From: an uncultured Bacteroidales bacterium
GTDB taxonomy: Bacteria; Bacteroidota; Bacteroidia; Bacteroidales; P3
Direction of reading: 5' to 3'
NCBI GenBank assembly: GCA_905233895.1
Contig: CAJOFL010000010.1
Coordinates: forward strand, 4,620 to 53,775
Length of the DNA: 49,156 nt
Positions 25,938-34,649 of the stretch are shown here, one piece after another (the first letter of the stretch is position 1; each line of letters starts with the position of its first letter). The translations under genes and the position numbers were made by a program. The notes under the pieces were generated by a model. The model saw only the letters and a program-made list of their open reading frames with translations, ran no database searches and had not been told where the DNA came from.

Positions 25938-27092
25938 ATGAAGAAAACTATCATATATATAGCAATTGCGCTTTTCGCTTTTCACTTTTCACTTTGCCTC
26001 GCGCAGCAGCCGTGGAACTTTGCCACTGTTGAAGAGGCCTGTATGGACGACGCCTTCCTTATCCTGCCGCCCGACAGCATCCGTTCGGCGGTGCTTCGCG
26101 CCAGTGGCGGAAAGGCCGACTTCAATGTTTCGTATCATATCTCAGGCCCGTACAAGTCGCTGGGCCGCCGTACGGTACGTTTCCAGAACGCTGATGCCGA
26201 CTTTCGCCTACCGGTGACTCTAGCCGAGGAGTTGCTGCCTTATTTGGTCTCTCATAGCTATTGGCGCTCACGCTTCGAGACATGGTCGTCGTGGACTTTT
26301 GTCGATATGACGCAAGTGACCACACTTATCGAGGTCGACAGTAACGATCGCAGATACGGCGACTATAGCCCGCTCCTTTGGAAGGGCTATTCCTTCCAGG
26401 CGTCAGAGGAGTGGCCTGTGGTGTTCAACGTGATGACCAACACCGGACGCCAGCAGCCCCTCACCCTTCGCGCTGTTGAGCGGCTTGCCAAATGGGGCGC
26501 CTTCAGCACCTATGCCGAATGGCAGTCGAAGGACCGTCGCGAGCAGGAACGGCGCCGCCGAGAGGCCCTCCGTGCCGACAGTTTGCAACGCCAACTCGAC
26601 TCGCTGGCGGGTATCGGCATCTGGGCCGGCCGGCATGCCGACAGCCTGCTTACCGCCCTCCAGAACGACTCGCTGGCTGCTGTCGCCGAACAAAGCCGTG
26701 CCGAGGTCGAACGCGCAAAGGAACGCATGAACCGCAACGAGATATTCCTCATGAATATCAAGCCCGCACGCAGCGACTATATGTTCGGCTTAGAGTACAA
26801 CTTCTACAACTGCTTCGCTAAGACCATAACAAAGATTGAAATTACGGTCACCCCCTATAACGACCGTGGACGTGTGCAGGAGGACAAGTTCCACCGTTCG
26901 GTACGTACGGTGCGCTGCATGGGCCCCATACGACCCGGCTCGCCGGCCCCTTATCTCTTCGACGAGCTTTTCTGGGATGAACGCGGCCGTATCAAATACA
27001 TGCGGACAACCAGCATCACATTCCACTTCACCGACGGCAGTATACAAAGCTACAACGGTTACAACCAGGTGATGAAGCATGTGCTTAAATAA
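25938..27092 (+). CDS. Secreted protein of unknown function with a central coiled coil
   Basis: 384 aa, not recognised. A signal peptide (MKKTIIYIAIALFAFHFSLC, then LAQQ) directs export. Residues about 20-190 are a mixed region with many aromatics; about 195-270 is a strongly charged helical stretch rich in Arg, Glu and Ala that should form a coiled coil; the C-terminal 110 residues look like beta strands (SDYMFGLEYNFYNCFAKTI). Part of the signal peptide is encoded by a TTTTCAC-type repeat. It is the last gene of the lpdA-to-polA run, before a convergent terminator. Confidence 0.85.
   Translation: MKKTIIYIAIALFAFHFSLCLAQQPWNFATVEEACMDDAFLILPPDSIRSAVLRASGGKADFNVSYHISGPYKSLGRRTVRFQNADADFRLPVTLAEELLPYLVSHSYWRSRFETWSSWTFVDMTQVTTLIEVDSNDRRYGDYSPLLWKGYSFQASEEWPVVFNVMTNTGRQQPLTLRAVERLAKWGAFSTYAEWQSKDRREQERRRREALRADSLQRQLDSLAGIGIWAGRHADSLLTALQNDSLAAVAEQSRAEVERAKERMNRNEIFLMNIKPARSDYMFGLEYNFYNCFAKTITKIEITVTPYNDRGRVQEDKFHRSVRTVRCMGPIRPGSPAPYLFDELFWDERGRIKYMRTTSITFHFTDGSIQSYNGYNQVMKHVLK
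25970..25997. repeat. TTTTCAC-type 7-bp repeat inside a signal-peptide coding region
   Basis: Units TTTTCGC, TTTTCAC, TTTTCAC encode the FAFHFSL part of the signal peptide. The reverse complement forms the prmA tail (10620-10640), and the aguA/S41 boundary (3290-3315) has a related run. Confidence 0.7.
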
Positions 27093-27132
27093 TTTGCTGT
27101 TTGTAGGAGATGACTCCGTGTTAAGTCCGAGA

Positions 27133-27156
27133 TTACTCCCTCTCCAGAGGGAGTAA
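27133..27156. repeat. 24-bp near-perfect palindrome
   Basis: An 11-bp arm TTACTCCCTCT (27133-27143) pairs perfectly with AGAGGGAGTAA (27146-27156) around a 2-base centre. It lies between two convergent genes. Such a tight palindrome may be a protein-binding site or a REP-like element. Confidence 0.7.
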
Positions 27157-27231
27157 CCATGCACCGTGGTGCTAGTTATCCCTATGTTATAAGCCTGTTG
27201 GATGCTGCCTGAGGCTCCTTCATCCCGAGGC

Positions 27232-27255
27232 ACCGGTAAACCGGTAACCGGTAAC
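27232..27255. repeat. TAACCGG-type spacer repeat
   Basis: ACCGGTAA, ACCGGTA, ACCGGTA units with palindromic ACCGGT cores. A related array is at 31641-31668. Confidence 0.6.
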
Positions 27256-27283
27256 TCGCATTGCAATAAGGTCCAAATAAAAC

Positions 27284-27311
27284 AAGGGCGCCTCCTAGTG
27301 GAAGCGCCCTT
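27284..27311. terminator. Bidirectional terminator between convergent genes
   Basis: AAGGGCGC (27284-27291) pairs with GCGCCCTT (27304-27311), extended by TCC/GGA around a TAGT loop. Read on the minus strand it is followed by GTTTTATTT, which suits the T9SS gene ending at 27333; the plus-strand tail is TTTGTCATTT. Confidence 0.8.
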
Positions 27312-27332
27312 TGTCATTTAAGGGAAGGTTGG

Positions 27333-29705
27333 TTACTTCACAACCATCTTTTCGGTGTGGATGCCGTTGGCGGTGGTGACGCGCACCATGTAGATACCGC
27401 TGGCAATGCCGTTGAGGTTGATGTGGCTGGCGGCAGTGGTCAGCACAGTGCGGCCGGCCAGATCCATCATTTCAACCTTCTGGAGGCCCTCAGCCTTCAC
27501 GTTGAGCATCTGGCTGGCGGGGTTGGGATAGACGGCCACGTTGATGTCGCTGGCGTTCTCGATACCAGTCACGGTGCCGCCGGCAACAATCTGGATGTCG
27601 TCGAGGATGATGACATAGCCGTTTTCACTGTTCCAGTGACGGAAGGCCACCTTGAAGTTGCCGTTGATATTGGCGGGGATGGGGGCCACACGCTGGGCGA
27701 AGTTGGTGTTCTGCGGACCAAGGGTCTCTTCATAGATCATAGTTTCGGTGCCGTCCTCGGCAATGATGTAGGCGGCATAGTGGTCGGTGGGATAGTCGGC
27801 CGAGTAGGTCATAACTTTCCAGGTGAGGTCGAAGCTGCCTTCTGCGGGCATGGTGACATTGGGGCTGATGAGCCAGTTGTCGACATCGGCTTGCATATAG
27901 AACATGCCCCAGACGATATCACCCGACATGGAGAGCACCTGGCCGACGGGATTGCTTTCGAACATATCGATGCTGGGGAACCAACCCATTCCTTGGTCGG
28001 CATCGCTGCGGCTGACCCAGCAGTGCAGTCCTTCGCTGAAGTCAGGAGTGTAGGGCAGGGTGATACCGTCGCAGTTGAACACCTCGACAGTCATATCGTC
28101 GGTAGCGGTGCCTACCGAGTTGGTGGCACTCACCTCGACGGTATGTGTACCGGCAGTGGTGAAGGTATAGGTCAGGTCGGCGCCGGTCTCGCTCTGAGCC
28201 ACTCCGTCGACGGTCCAGCTGAAGGTGTTGGCCAGAGTGCTGGCGGCATGGAAGTAGGCGGGATTACCGGTACCCACCGAAGTGGTGCCGCTGACGGTGA
28301 GATCGGGCTCGCTGAGGGTGGTTATGACTAGGCTGTCGATCCAGAGGTAGTAGGCCCAGTCACCATAGTAGTTAATGCAGATGTACTTGGTGCCTTGAGG
28401 CAGCAAGATGCGGGCTTCGACCCACTCGCCGGTGACGCCAACCGTGGGAACATCCAGCAGGGTGGTGAAAGCGGTAGTGTCATTGGTGGTAGTGGAGCCC
28501 ATCACGCGGAAAGCGTCGCCCGAAGCATAGGCGTTGTACCAGAAACTGACCATATAATCGCCAGTGGTGGGTAGATCGATTTCGGGAGTTATGAGGTACT
28601 GGTTGTAGTCGTCGGCCGAGCTGTAGCTGCTGAAACCGAAGCTGGAGAGACCTTGGAAAGCTTCCTCGGAAGTTACACCGAATTCGTCGTCGTTAGTCGG
28701 GTCGTTGCTAATCATAATCCAGCAGGGAACTTCGCTTTCGAAATTCTCGACATAGGGGAAGTCGTCGATGATTTCGCTGCAGTCAACGACATTCAGGTCG
28801 ATAGTGTCGAAAGCACTGCCTGCGGAATTGGTGGCTTCAGCCACAACGGTATGCTGGCCGTCAGTGGTGAAGGTGTAGGTGAGCGAGAGACCAGTCTCCG
28901 TTTCCGTCGAGCCGTCGACATACCAGGTCAGGCTGGTGACATCGGTAGCGGCAGTGAAGGTGGCTGCCTCGTTCATTCTGACGGTAACGGGGCCGCTGAT
29001 ACTGAGTTCGGGGGGCTCGGGGCCGCCGATGCGGATATCGTCGATGTCGAGGAAGAACATATCGGTCACATTGTGGTGACGGAAGGCGATATAGATGGTC
29101 TGGCCGGCATAGGAAGCCAGGCTGACAGTCTTTTTCACCCAATCACCAGTGGCGGTGCTGGTGAGAACTGCGGTGGTGAAATCGCTTACAGTGGAGCCGG
29201 TGGTGCTGATATAGACACTGTAGACCTCGTCGCAATAGTTGGGATCTTGGCCCTTCTCAAACCATCTCAAGGTGAAATCGGTGCCGCTGGCGGGAATTTC
29301 GAAAGCGGGCAGAATCATCCAGTTGTCCGGAGTAAGAGCAGAAGCGCTGTTGTTGTCGTACGAGGCAGAAGCAATCATACCGTTGCTGCCGTTGTGACCG
29401 GCACCTTCGTTGAACAGGTAGGCAGGATCCCAGTTGAAACCGTCGTTGTCGGCATCGATGAAAGTGAAGCCGGCAGGAGCTGTACCAGTCTCGAAGTCCT
29501 CAGTCCATGGGAAACTGGTGATGTTCTTCGGGGTAGGGGTGGGGGTTGTCACAGGGGCAACAACCTTGTTGACGTTGGACTTGAAAATGCTGACGGGCGA
29601 GATATTAGCCATATCTTTCTCCGTCAAGCGGCGGGCATTGCTTTGGGCGAAACCGGCCGATGCGAGCAGCGCGAGAGCTGCGATTATTGTAAATATTTTC
29701 TTCAT
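27333..29705 (-). CDS. T9SS-secreted multidomain adhesin-like protein (choice-of-anchor J / Ig-like)
   Basis: 790 aa. Signal peptide (MKKIFTIIAALALLASAGFA), then three jelly-roll domains of the cleaved-adhesin / choice-of-anchor J type, each opening with a PxxEDF-like motif (FPWTEDFETG, FPYVENFESE, LPYTPDFSEG), separated by two Ig/PKD-like repeats (SLTYTFTTDGQHTVVAEATN and DLTYTFTTAGTHTVEVSATN), and a C-terminal type A sorting domain (VAVYPNPASQMLNVKAEG ... GIYMVRVTT ... KMVVK). The protein should cross the outer membrane by T9SS and be anchored at the surface. The ligand or substrate is unknown. It lies 86 bases after pruA, probably read from the same promoter. Confidence 0.92.
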   Translation of the reverse strand: MKKIFTIIAALALLASAGFAQSNARRLTEKDMANISPVSIFKSNVNKVVAPVTTPTPTPKNITSFPWTEDFETGTAPAGFTFIDADNDGFNWDPAYLFNEGAGHNGSNGMIASASYDNNSASALTPDNWMILPAFEIPASGTDFTLRWFEKGQDPNYCDEVYSVYISTTGSTVSDFTTAVLTSTATGDWVKKTVSLASYAGQTIYIAFRHHNVTDMFFLDIDDIRIGGPEPPELSISGPVTVRMNEAATFTAATDVTSLTWYVDGSTETETGLSLTYTFTTDGQHTVVAEATNSAGSAFDTIDLNVVDCSEIIDDFPYVENFESEVPCWIMISNDPTNDDEFGVTSEEAFQGLSSFGFSSYSSADDYNQYLITPEIDLPTTGDYMVSFWYNAYASGDAFRVMGSTTTNDTTAFTTLLDVPTVGVTGEWVEARILLPQGTKYICINYYGDWAYYLWIDSLVITTLSEPDLTVSGTTSVGTGNPAYFHAASTLANTFSWTVDGVAQSETGADLTYTFTTAGTHTVEVSATNSVGTATDDMTVEVFNCDGITLPYTPDFSEGLHCWVSRSDADQGMGWFPSIDMFESNPVGQVLSMSGDIVWGMFYMQADVDNWLISPNVTMPAEGSFDLTWKVMTYSADYPTDHYAAYIIAEDGTETMIYEETLGPQNTNFAQRVAPIPANINGNFKVAFRHWNSENGYVIILDDIQIVAGGTVTGIENASDINVAVYPNPASQMLNVKAEGLQKVEMMDLAGRTVLTTAASHINLNGIASGIYMVRVTTANGIHTEKMVVK

Positions 29706-29722
29706 GTTTTTTTATTTTTTTT

Positions 29723-29788
29723 GAGACTTCAAGACTTCAGGACATCAAGTCTTCAATACCAAGCTCGAAGCCTTGAAGTCTCGAAGTC
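29723..29788. repeat. Inverted 8-bp-period spacer array (GACTTCA type)
   Basis: A forward arm of GACTTCAA-like units (29723-29755) is followed, after a short centre, by a reverse-complement arm of TTGAAGTC/CGAAGTC units (29766-29788). The array fills the spacer between pruA and the T9SS gene and can fold into a long imperfect hairpin. Confidence 0.7.
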
Positions 29789-29791
29789 AAT

Positions 29792-31426
29792 TTATTTTGC
29801 ACTGCTGATAAACGGATATTTGTAGTCGTGGGCGGGGTCGAAGGTCTCCTTGACGGCCTGCGGGCTGACCCAACGCAGCAGGTTGAGGTACGAACCTGCC
29901 TTATCGTTGGTACCGCTGGCGCGGGCACCGCCGAAGGGCTGCTGGCCTACAACGGCTCCAGTGGGCTTGTCGTTGTAGTAGATGTTGCCGGCGGCATACT
30001 TCAGTATCTCGGCACCAGCGCGCAGAGCCTTGCGGTCGCTAGCGAAGATGGCACCGGTGAGGGCGTAGGGCGAAGTCTCGTCGCACAGGTGGCAGGCCTT
30101 CTCATAGTCCTTGTCCTCATAGACGTAGATGGTTATGATGGGTCCGAAGATTTCTTCGCACATACTCTTGTAATCTGGCTTCTTGGCCAGGATTACGGTA
30201 GGCTCAATGAACCAGCCTTTGCGCTTGTCGCACTTGCCGCCGAAGACGATTTCAGCATCGCGGCTCTTCTTGGCGTGGTCGATATAGCGCTTGCAGTTGT
30301 CGAACGAAGCCTCGTCGATAACGGCGTTGACGAAGGCGCTGAAGTCACGCACATCGCCCATCTTGATTTCCTTGAGCATCTTGCCAACGATGGTCTTAAC
30401 CTTGGGCCACATCGATGCGGGCACATAGGCGCGGCTGGCAGCCGAGCACTTCTGACCCTGGAACTCGAAGGCGCCACGTACGATGGCGGTAGCCACCTGA
30501 TCGGGGCTGGCACTGCGGTGGACCATGATGAAGTCCTTGCCACCGGTCTCGCCGACAATCTTCGGGTAGGTTTTGTAGATGTCGATATTCTGGCCGATAG
30601 ACTTCCAGAAACCTTTGAAGGTGCCTGTCGAACCGGTAAAGTGGACGCCAGCGAGGTTCTCGTTGGCGAATGCCACTTTGCCGATAAGGGCGCCGCTGCC
30701 GGGAAGGAAGTTCACAACGCCGTCGGGAAGGCCGGCTTCCTTGTAGATCTTCATCAGGAGGTAGTTCGAAAGCATAGCGGTGGTCGACGGCTTCCAGATG
30801 CACACATTGCCCATCAGCACGGGGCTCATGCAGAGGTTCGAGGCAATCGATGTAAAGTTGAACGGGGTAATAGCGAACACGAAGCCTTCGAGAGGGCGAT
30901 AGACGTTGTAGTTCAGCGTACCCTTGTCGGAGCAGGGCTGGTTGCTGTAGATCTGGCTGGCATACCAAGTGTTGTAACGCAGGAAGTCAACCAGTTCACA
31001 GGCGGAGTCGATTTCGGCCTGCATTGTGGTCTTTCCTTGACCAAGCATGGTGGCGGCATTGATGAGGTAGCGGTATTTGCCGCTGATGAGAGTGGCAATC
31101 TTCATCATCACGCTGGCGCGGTCAATCCAGGGAGTATCGGCCCATTCTCGCTGTGCCTTCATGGCGGCGGCGATTGCGGCCTTCACCTCTTTCTCGCCCA
31201 CCTTGTAGTAGCGGGCCAGCACGTGGTGGTTTTCAGTGGGCATTACTATCTCGCCCATATCCTTGGTCTTCACCTCTTTGCCTCCGATGATTGCGGGAAT
31301 TTCGGTTACCTTTGCATAGAGCTCGTCGAGGGCCTTGCGGATTTCTTTTCTTTCTTCGCTGCCGGGAGCGTAGCCTTTAACAGGCTCGTTATCTGGCTTT
31401 GGGAACATGAAAATGCTGTTGTTCAT
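29792..31426 (-). CDS. pruA: L-glutamate gamma-semialdehyde (1-pyrroline-5-carboxylate) dehydrogenase
   Basis: 544 aa, the length of stand-alone P5C dehydrogenases. It oxidises glutamate semialdehyde to glutamate with NAD+ in proline and arginine breakdown. NAD-site blocks include VFAITPFNFTSIASNL and HFTGSTGTFKGFW; the general-base Glu is in KIVGETGGKDF and the catalytic Cys in FEFQGQKCSAASR. EEIFGPIITIYVYED and QQPFGGARASGTNDKAG close the fold. There is no proline dehydrogenase domain or adjacent putA. A full promoter lies upstream. Confidence 0.95.
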   Translation of the reverse strand: MNNSIFMFPKPDNEPVKGYAPGSEERKEIRKALDELYAKVTEIPAIIGGKEVKTKDMGEIVMPTENHHVLARYYKVGEKEVKAAIAAAMKAQREWADTPWIDRASVMMKIATLISGKYRYLINAATMLGQGKTTMQAEIDSACELVDFLRYNTWYASQIYSNQPCSDKGTLNYNVYRPLEGFVFAITPFNFTSIASNLCMSPVLMGNVCIWKPSTTAMLSNYLLMKIYKEAGLPDGVVNFLPGSGALIGKVAFANENLAGVHFTGSTGTFKGFWKSIGQNIDIYKTYPKIVGETGGKDFIMVHRSASPDQVATAIVRGAFEFQGQKCSAASRAYVPASMWPKVKTIVGKMLKEIKMGDVRDFSAFVNAVIDEASFDNCKRYIDHAKKSRDAEIVFGGKCDKRKGWFIEPTVILAKKPDYKSMCEEIFGPIITIYVYEDKDYEKACHLCDETSPYALTGAIFASDRKALRAGAEILKYAAGNIYYNDKPTGAVVGQQPFGGARASGTNDKAGSYLNLLRWVSPQAVKETFDPAHDYKYPFISSAK

Positions 31427-31501
31427 AGCGTGTTATTTTATTAAAAGTTAATATTTTGCAATATTATACGTACGCATTGCACACGTGTTCTTTACAAAGT
31501 G

Positions 31502-31533
31502 CAAAGATACAAACTTTCTTCCATCTGTGCAAA
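31502..31533 (-). promoter_or_regulatory. Promoter for pruA
   Basis: Minus-strand TTTG (31530-31533), 20-base spacer, TATCTTTG (31502-31509), with a leader of about 70 bases before the ATG at 31426. Confidence 0.85.
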
Positions 31534-31584
31534 TCTTTTTTTTAACAAAATTCCCCTTCCACATTTGGCCGACAAAGGCCTGTG

Positions 31585-31624
31585 GGAAAAAGAATCGAGA
31601 GCGAGGAATCTCCCCACTCTCGAT
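31585..31624 (-). terminator. Rho-independent terminator after the S9 peptidase gene
   Basis: ATCGAGAG (31594-31601) and CTCTCGAT (31617-31624) form the stem, with GAG/CTC pairing inside the loop. Read on the minus strand it is followed by TCTTTTT. It ends the rprY-to-S9 operon. Confidence 0.8.
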
Positions 31625-31640
31625 ATATATAAATTCTCAA

Positions 31641-31668
31641 CCAGTAACCGGTAACTGGTAACTTGTAA
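31641..31668. repeat. TAACCGG-type 7-bp spacer repeat
   Basis: Units TAACCGG, TAACTGG, TAACTTG, TAA sit directly after the S9 peptidase gene, between its stop and its terminator. Confidence 0.65.
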
Positions 31669-31674
31669 TTTTGA

Positions 31675-33783
31675 TTATTTTTTAAGCCACTGGTCGAACC
31701 AGTCAATAAAGTTGCGGTGCCAGAGGAGGCTGTTCTGCGGACGAAGCACCCAATGGGTCTCGTCGGGGAAATAGAGGTAGCGGCTTGGTATGTGGCGCAT
31801 CTGTGCGGCATTGTAGGCAGCCATACCCTCAGATGCCACTATGCGGAAGTCGAACTCGGAGTGGATGACGCAGATGGGGGTGTTCCACTTATCCACAAAG
31901 AGGTGGGGCGAGTTGGCGTAGGATTTCTTTATCTGAGGGTTGTCCCAATCCCAGTATGGACCGCCGAGATCCCAGTTGTCGAACCACATCTCCTCTGTCT
32001 CGAGGTACTGCTGCTCGAAGTTGAACATACCGTTGTGGGCGAGGAGAGCCTTGAAGCGTCGACCTTCGTTGTAGCCAGCTACATCGTGGTTGTGGCCAGC
32101 GAGCCAGTAGACGCTGTAACCGCCAAATGAGGCGCCGCAGGCACCGATGCGCTCACGGTCAATTTGAGGTATGTTTTCGGCAGCCCAGTCGGTAGCAGTC
32201 ATATAGTCCTGCATGCAGAGTCCGCCGTAGTCGCCAGAAATCTCCTCGAGCCATTCCATACCAAAGCCTGGTACACCGCGACGGTTGGGGGCGATGACGA
32301 AGTATCCGGCACCCGACATAACCTCAAAGTTCCAACGGGTACTCCAGAATTGGCTGACCATTGTTTGGGGGCCGCCCTCACAGAAGAGGAGGGCAGGGTA
32401 GACCTTGGTGGAGTCGTAGTCGTAGGGATAAATAATCCAGGTAAGCATCTGTTGTCCGTCGACGGTGGGAATCCACTGCTCCTTGACTTCGCCCATACGT
32501 ACCTGTGAGAGAACATCGTCGTTGAAGGTAGAAATTTTGGTACCGTGAGCAGCGGTGTCAGTGAGGTTGTAAGTATAGAGGGTTGCAGGATACTGGATAG
32601 AGGCTTGGGTTGCAACGAGTTTGTCGCCAGCTAACTGGACGCCGTTGACATCATGGTAGCCGTGGGAAATTTGGCGTATGGCGCGGGTCTCGCGGTCGAA
32701 AGTGAAGACCTCGTTCATGCCACGATACATAACGATGGCATAGAGTTCGCGGTCGTTGGCGCTCCAGGTGATACCGCTTACACCGTAGTCGAAGTCCTCG
32801 GAGAGATCGGTCATTGCGCCGCTTTCAAGATCCATGACCATTAGGCGCAGTTTGTCGCTCTCATAGCCGTCGCGTTCCATACTCTCCCATGCAATCATGC
32901 GGCCATCGTGGCTGAAGGCGGGATTCTGGTCGTAGCCCATGATACCTTCGGAGATATTGCGTGTCTCGCCGGTTTCAATATTATAGATAAAGATGTCGCT
33001 GTTGGTGGAGTGGGCGTAGTCATAGCCGGTCTTCTTGCGGCAGGTGTAGGCCACCAGTTTGGAGTCGGGGCTGTAGTCGTACTGCTCGGTGCCACCCCAA
33101 GGTCGCATGGGGCTTTCGTAAGGTTCGCCGTTCAGAATATCAACTACTTTGTCCATATCGGCTTTACCATTGGTTAAAGGCACATAATAGATGTGGGGAA
33201 TCTCATCCACCCAGTTGTCCCAATGGCGGTACATAAGATCTTCGTTGATGCGGCCGGTGGTCTTGTCGAGGCCTTTGAAGAGACCTTCAATGTGTTCGGG
33301 GCGCTTGACGGGAATGGTCGAGATGTAGACAAGTGATTTGCCGTCGGGAGCCACCTTGAAACCCTCAAATCCGCGCTCGCACTTGGCGACCACGGTCTCA
33401 CGTTTGCTTTTAAGATTCATGGAAAGGATTTTGTCTCCACGGCAGAACATGACAGTATTGTCGTCGTACCATACGGGGCTGAACTCGCTCTCGGTTGTTT
33501 TAGTCAACTGCTGCGCCTCGCCGCCGGCAACGGGCATTAGATACAGTTCAGTGTTGTTCTTGTTCTGCTCCATGTCGGTGTAGCGCACGGTGTAGAGCAC
33601 CCGGCTTCCGTCGGTACTGACGGCATACTCACTCATTACGCCGAGCCCCCACATCACCTCTGGGGTGAAGCGGCCGTTTTCAACGGTCACCTGTGGCTTC
33701 TCCACGGGCTTGTCATTCTGCTTGGGCTGGCAGGCAACAAGGCATAGCGTAGCTGCCGCCATAAGGAATAATGTTTTCTTCAT
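31675..33783 (-). CDS. S9 family prolyl-oligopeptidase-like lipoprotein (dipeptidyl peptidase type)
   Basis: 702 aa. Lipoprotein signal with lipobox LVAC, Cys18. An N-terminal beta-propeller (about residues 40-420, with WD-like blocks such as SPDSKLVAYTCRKKTG and NPAFSHDGRMIAWES) precedes an alpha/beta hydrolase domain with nucleophile GACGASFGGYSVYW, the acid in HSEFDFRI and the histidine in DETHWVL. The family removes dipeptides or oligopeptides in the periplasm or on the surface, which fits a peptide-using Bacteroidales. It is the last gene of the rprY run, 2 bases after the lipoprotein gene. Confidence 0.94.
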   Translation of the reverse strand: MKKTLFLMAAATLCLVACQPKQNDKPVEKPQVTVENGRFTPEVMWGLGVMSEYAVSTDGSRVLYTVRYTDMEQNKNNTELYLMPVAGGEAQQLTKTTESEFSPVWYDDNTVMFCRGDKILSMNLKSKRETVVAKCERGFEGFKVAPDGKSLVYISTIPVKRPEHIEGLFKGLDKTTGRINEDLMYRHWDNWVDEIPHIYYVPLTNGKADMDKVVDILNGEPYESPMRPWGGTEQYDYSPDSKLVAYTCRKKTGYDYAHSTNSDIFIYNIETGETRNISEGIMGYDQNPAFSHDGRMIAWESMERDGYESDKLRLMVMDLESGAMTDLSEDFDYGVSGITWSANDRELYAIVMYRGMNEVFTFDRETRAIRQISHGYHDVNGVQLAGDKLVATQASIQYPATLYTYNLTDTAAHGTKISTFNDDVLSQVRMGEVKEQWIPTVDGQQMLTWIIYPYDYDSTKVYPALLFCEGGPQTMVSQFWSTRWNFEVMSGAGYFVIAPNRRGVPGFGMEWLEEISGDYGGLCMQDYMTATDWAAENIPQIDRERIGACGASFGGYSVYWLAGHNHDVAGYNEGRRFKALLAHNGMFNFEQQYLETEEMWFDNWDLGGPYWDWDNPQIKKSYANSPHLFVDKWNTPICVIHSEFDFRIVASEGMAAYNAAQMRHIPSRYLYFPDETHWVLRPQNSLLWHRNFIDWFDQWLKK

Positions 33784-33785
33784 GA

Positions 33786-34649
33786 CTATTGTTGGTTTCT
33801 TAATTCTTCTTTAGTGGTGATTGGAGTACGGATGTCGACACCGTAGAAGTTAAATCCGGAATGGCCAGGTTCGACAATGTTGATATACTCGGTGTAGAGT
33901 CCGACTGGCTCGAAAGTGAGGCAGTAGTTGAGTACGTCGAAGCCGCCCTTGTTGTGGGCGAACTGCGAACGATTGGGCCAAAGGGCGATGCCTTCAGCCG
34001 AAACGAGGTTGTAACGCATGCCGTTACTGCAGTCCTCAAGGTATGTCTCGGGAACGATAAAAATGCCCTGATCGTTGAGCGGACGGCGGTCGGGTGTGCG
34101 ATTGCGATACTGGAAGTAGATTTTCACATGCTCGCGGTCAACCTCAACCTTTTCAATGCTAACCACTTCGGCGAAGGGTGAGCAGGACTCGATGTAGGGA
34201 TAGTCAACGGTGCGCGGGATCTTTGGCTTGACGGGGTCGGGCCGGCGAGGGTCGCCTGGCTTAGCGGGCTTCTCGGCCTTAGGTTCTTTGAGACGTTCGC
34301 GCTCAAAGTCGCTGTCTACGGCGTAGCACTTCATCTCCGAATTGAAGGAGAATGTGATGCCGCCCATGGGGGTACCACTGACGTGAGTGGCGCGATTGCG
34401 CATATTGAACTGGCGGTAAAGTGGTGCGGCGGCGGTTCCGGAAAGCGAGACATTGTTGTATGCCGCCCTCGTTCCCTCGCGGCCATCGGTGGCCGTTGCG
34501 TCGGGTTGCCCGAAGTCACGTACAATGTCGTAGTAGGAACGTCCAACATATACGGCTTCAATGTCGGCGTCAGCCGAGACATAACGACTGCCCCAGCACC
34601 CTATTAAAAGAATAAATAAAAAAGAAAAAAAGAAATATTTTATTTTCAT
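33786..34649 (-). CDS. Lipoprotein of unknown function
   Basis: 287 aa. Signal with lipobox LIGC, Cys18. Residues about 30-60 (AVYVGRSYYDIVRDFGQPDA) look like the opening of a BamE/SmpA-type fold, a weak resemblance only. A Pro/Lys/Arg-rich linker (KPAKPGDPRRPDPVKPKIP) divides it from a C-terminal beta-rich domain with YFQYRNRTPDRRPL and HSGFNFYGVDIRTP. Overlaps the MORN gene by 4 bases and precedes the S9 peptidase by 2. Probably an envelope protein; function not assigned. Confidence 0.85.
   Translation of the reverse strand: MKIKYFFFSFLFILLIGCWGSRYVSADADIEAVYVGRSYYDIVRDFGQPDATATDGREGTRAAYNNVSLSGTAAAPLYRQFNMRNRATHVSGTPMGGITFSFNSEMKCYAVDSDFERERLKEPKAEKPAKPGDPRRPDPVKPKIPRTVDYPYIESCSPFAEVVSIEKVEVDREHVKIYFQYRNRTPDRRPLNDQGIFIVPETYLEDCSNGMRYNLVSAEGIALWPNRSQFAHNKGGFDVLNYCLTFEPVGLYTEYINIVEPGHSGFNFYGVDIRTPITTKEELRNQQ

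Noticed and set aside
29828-31444. A 538-aa plus-strand frame
   Set aside because: It lies antisense to pruA, with a shadow-like composition and no start context.
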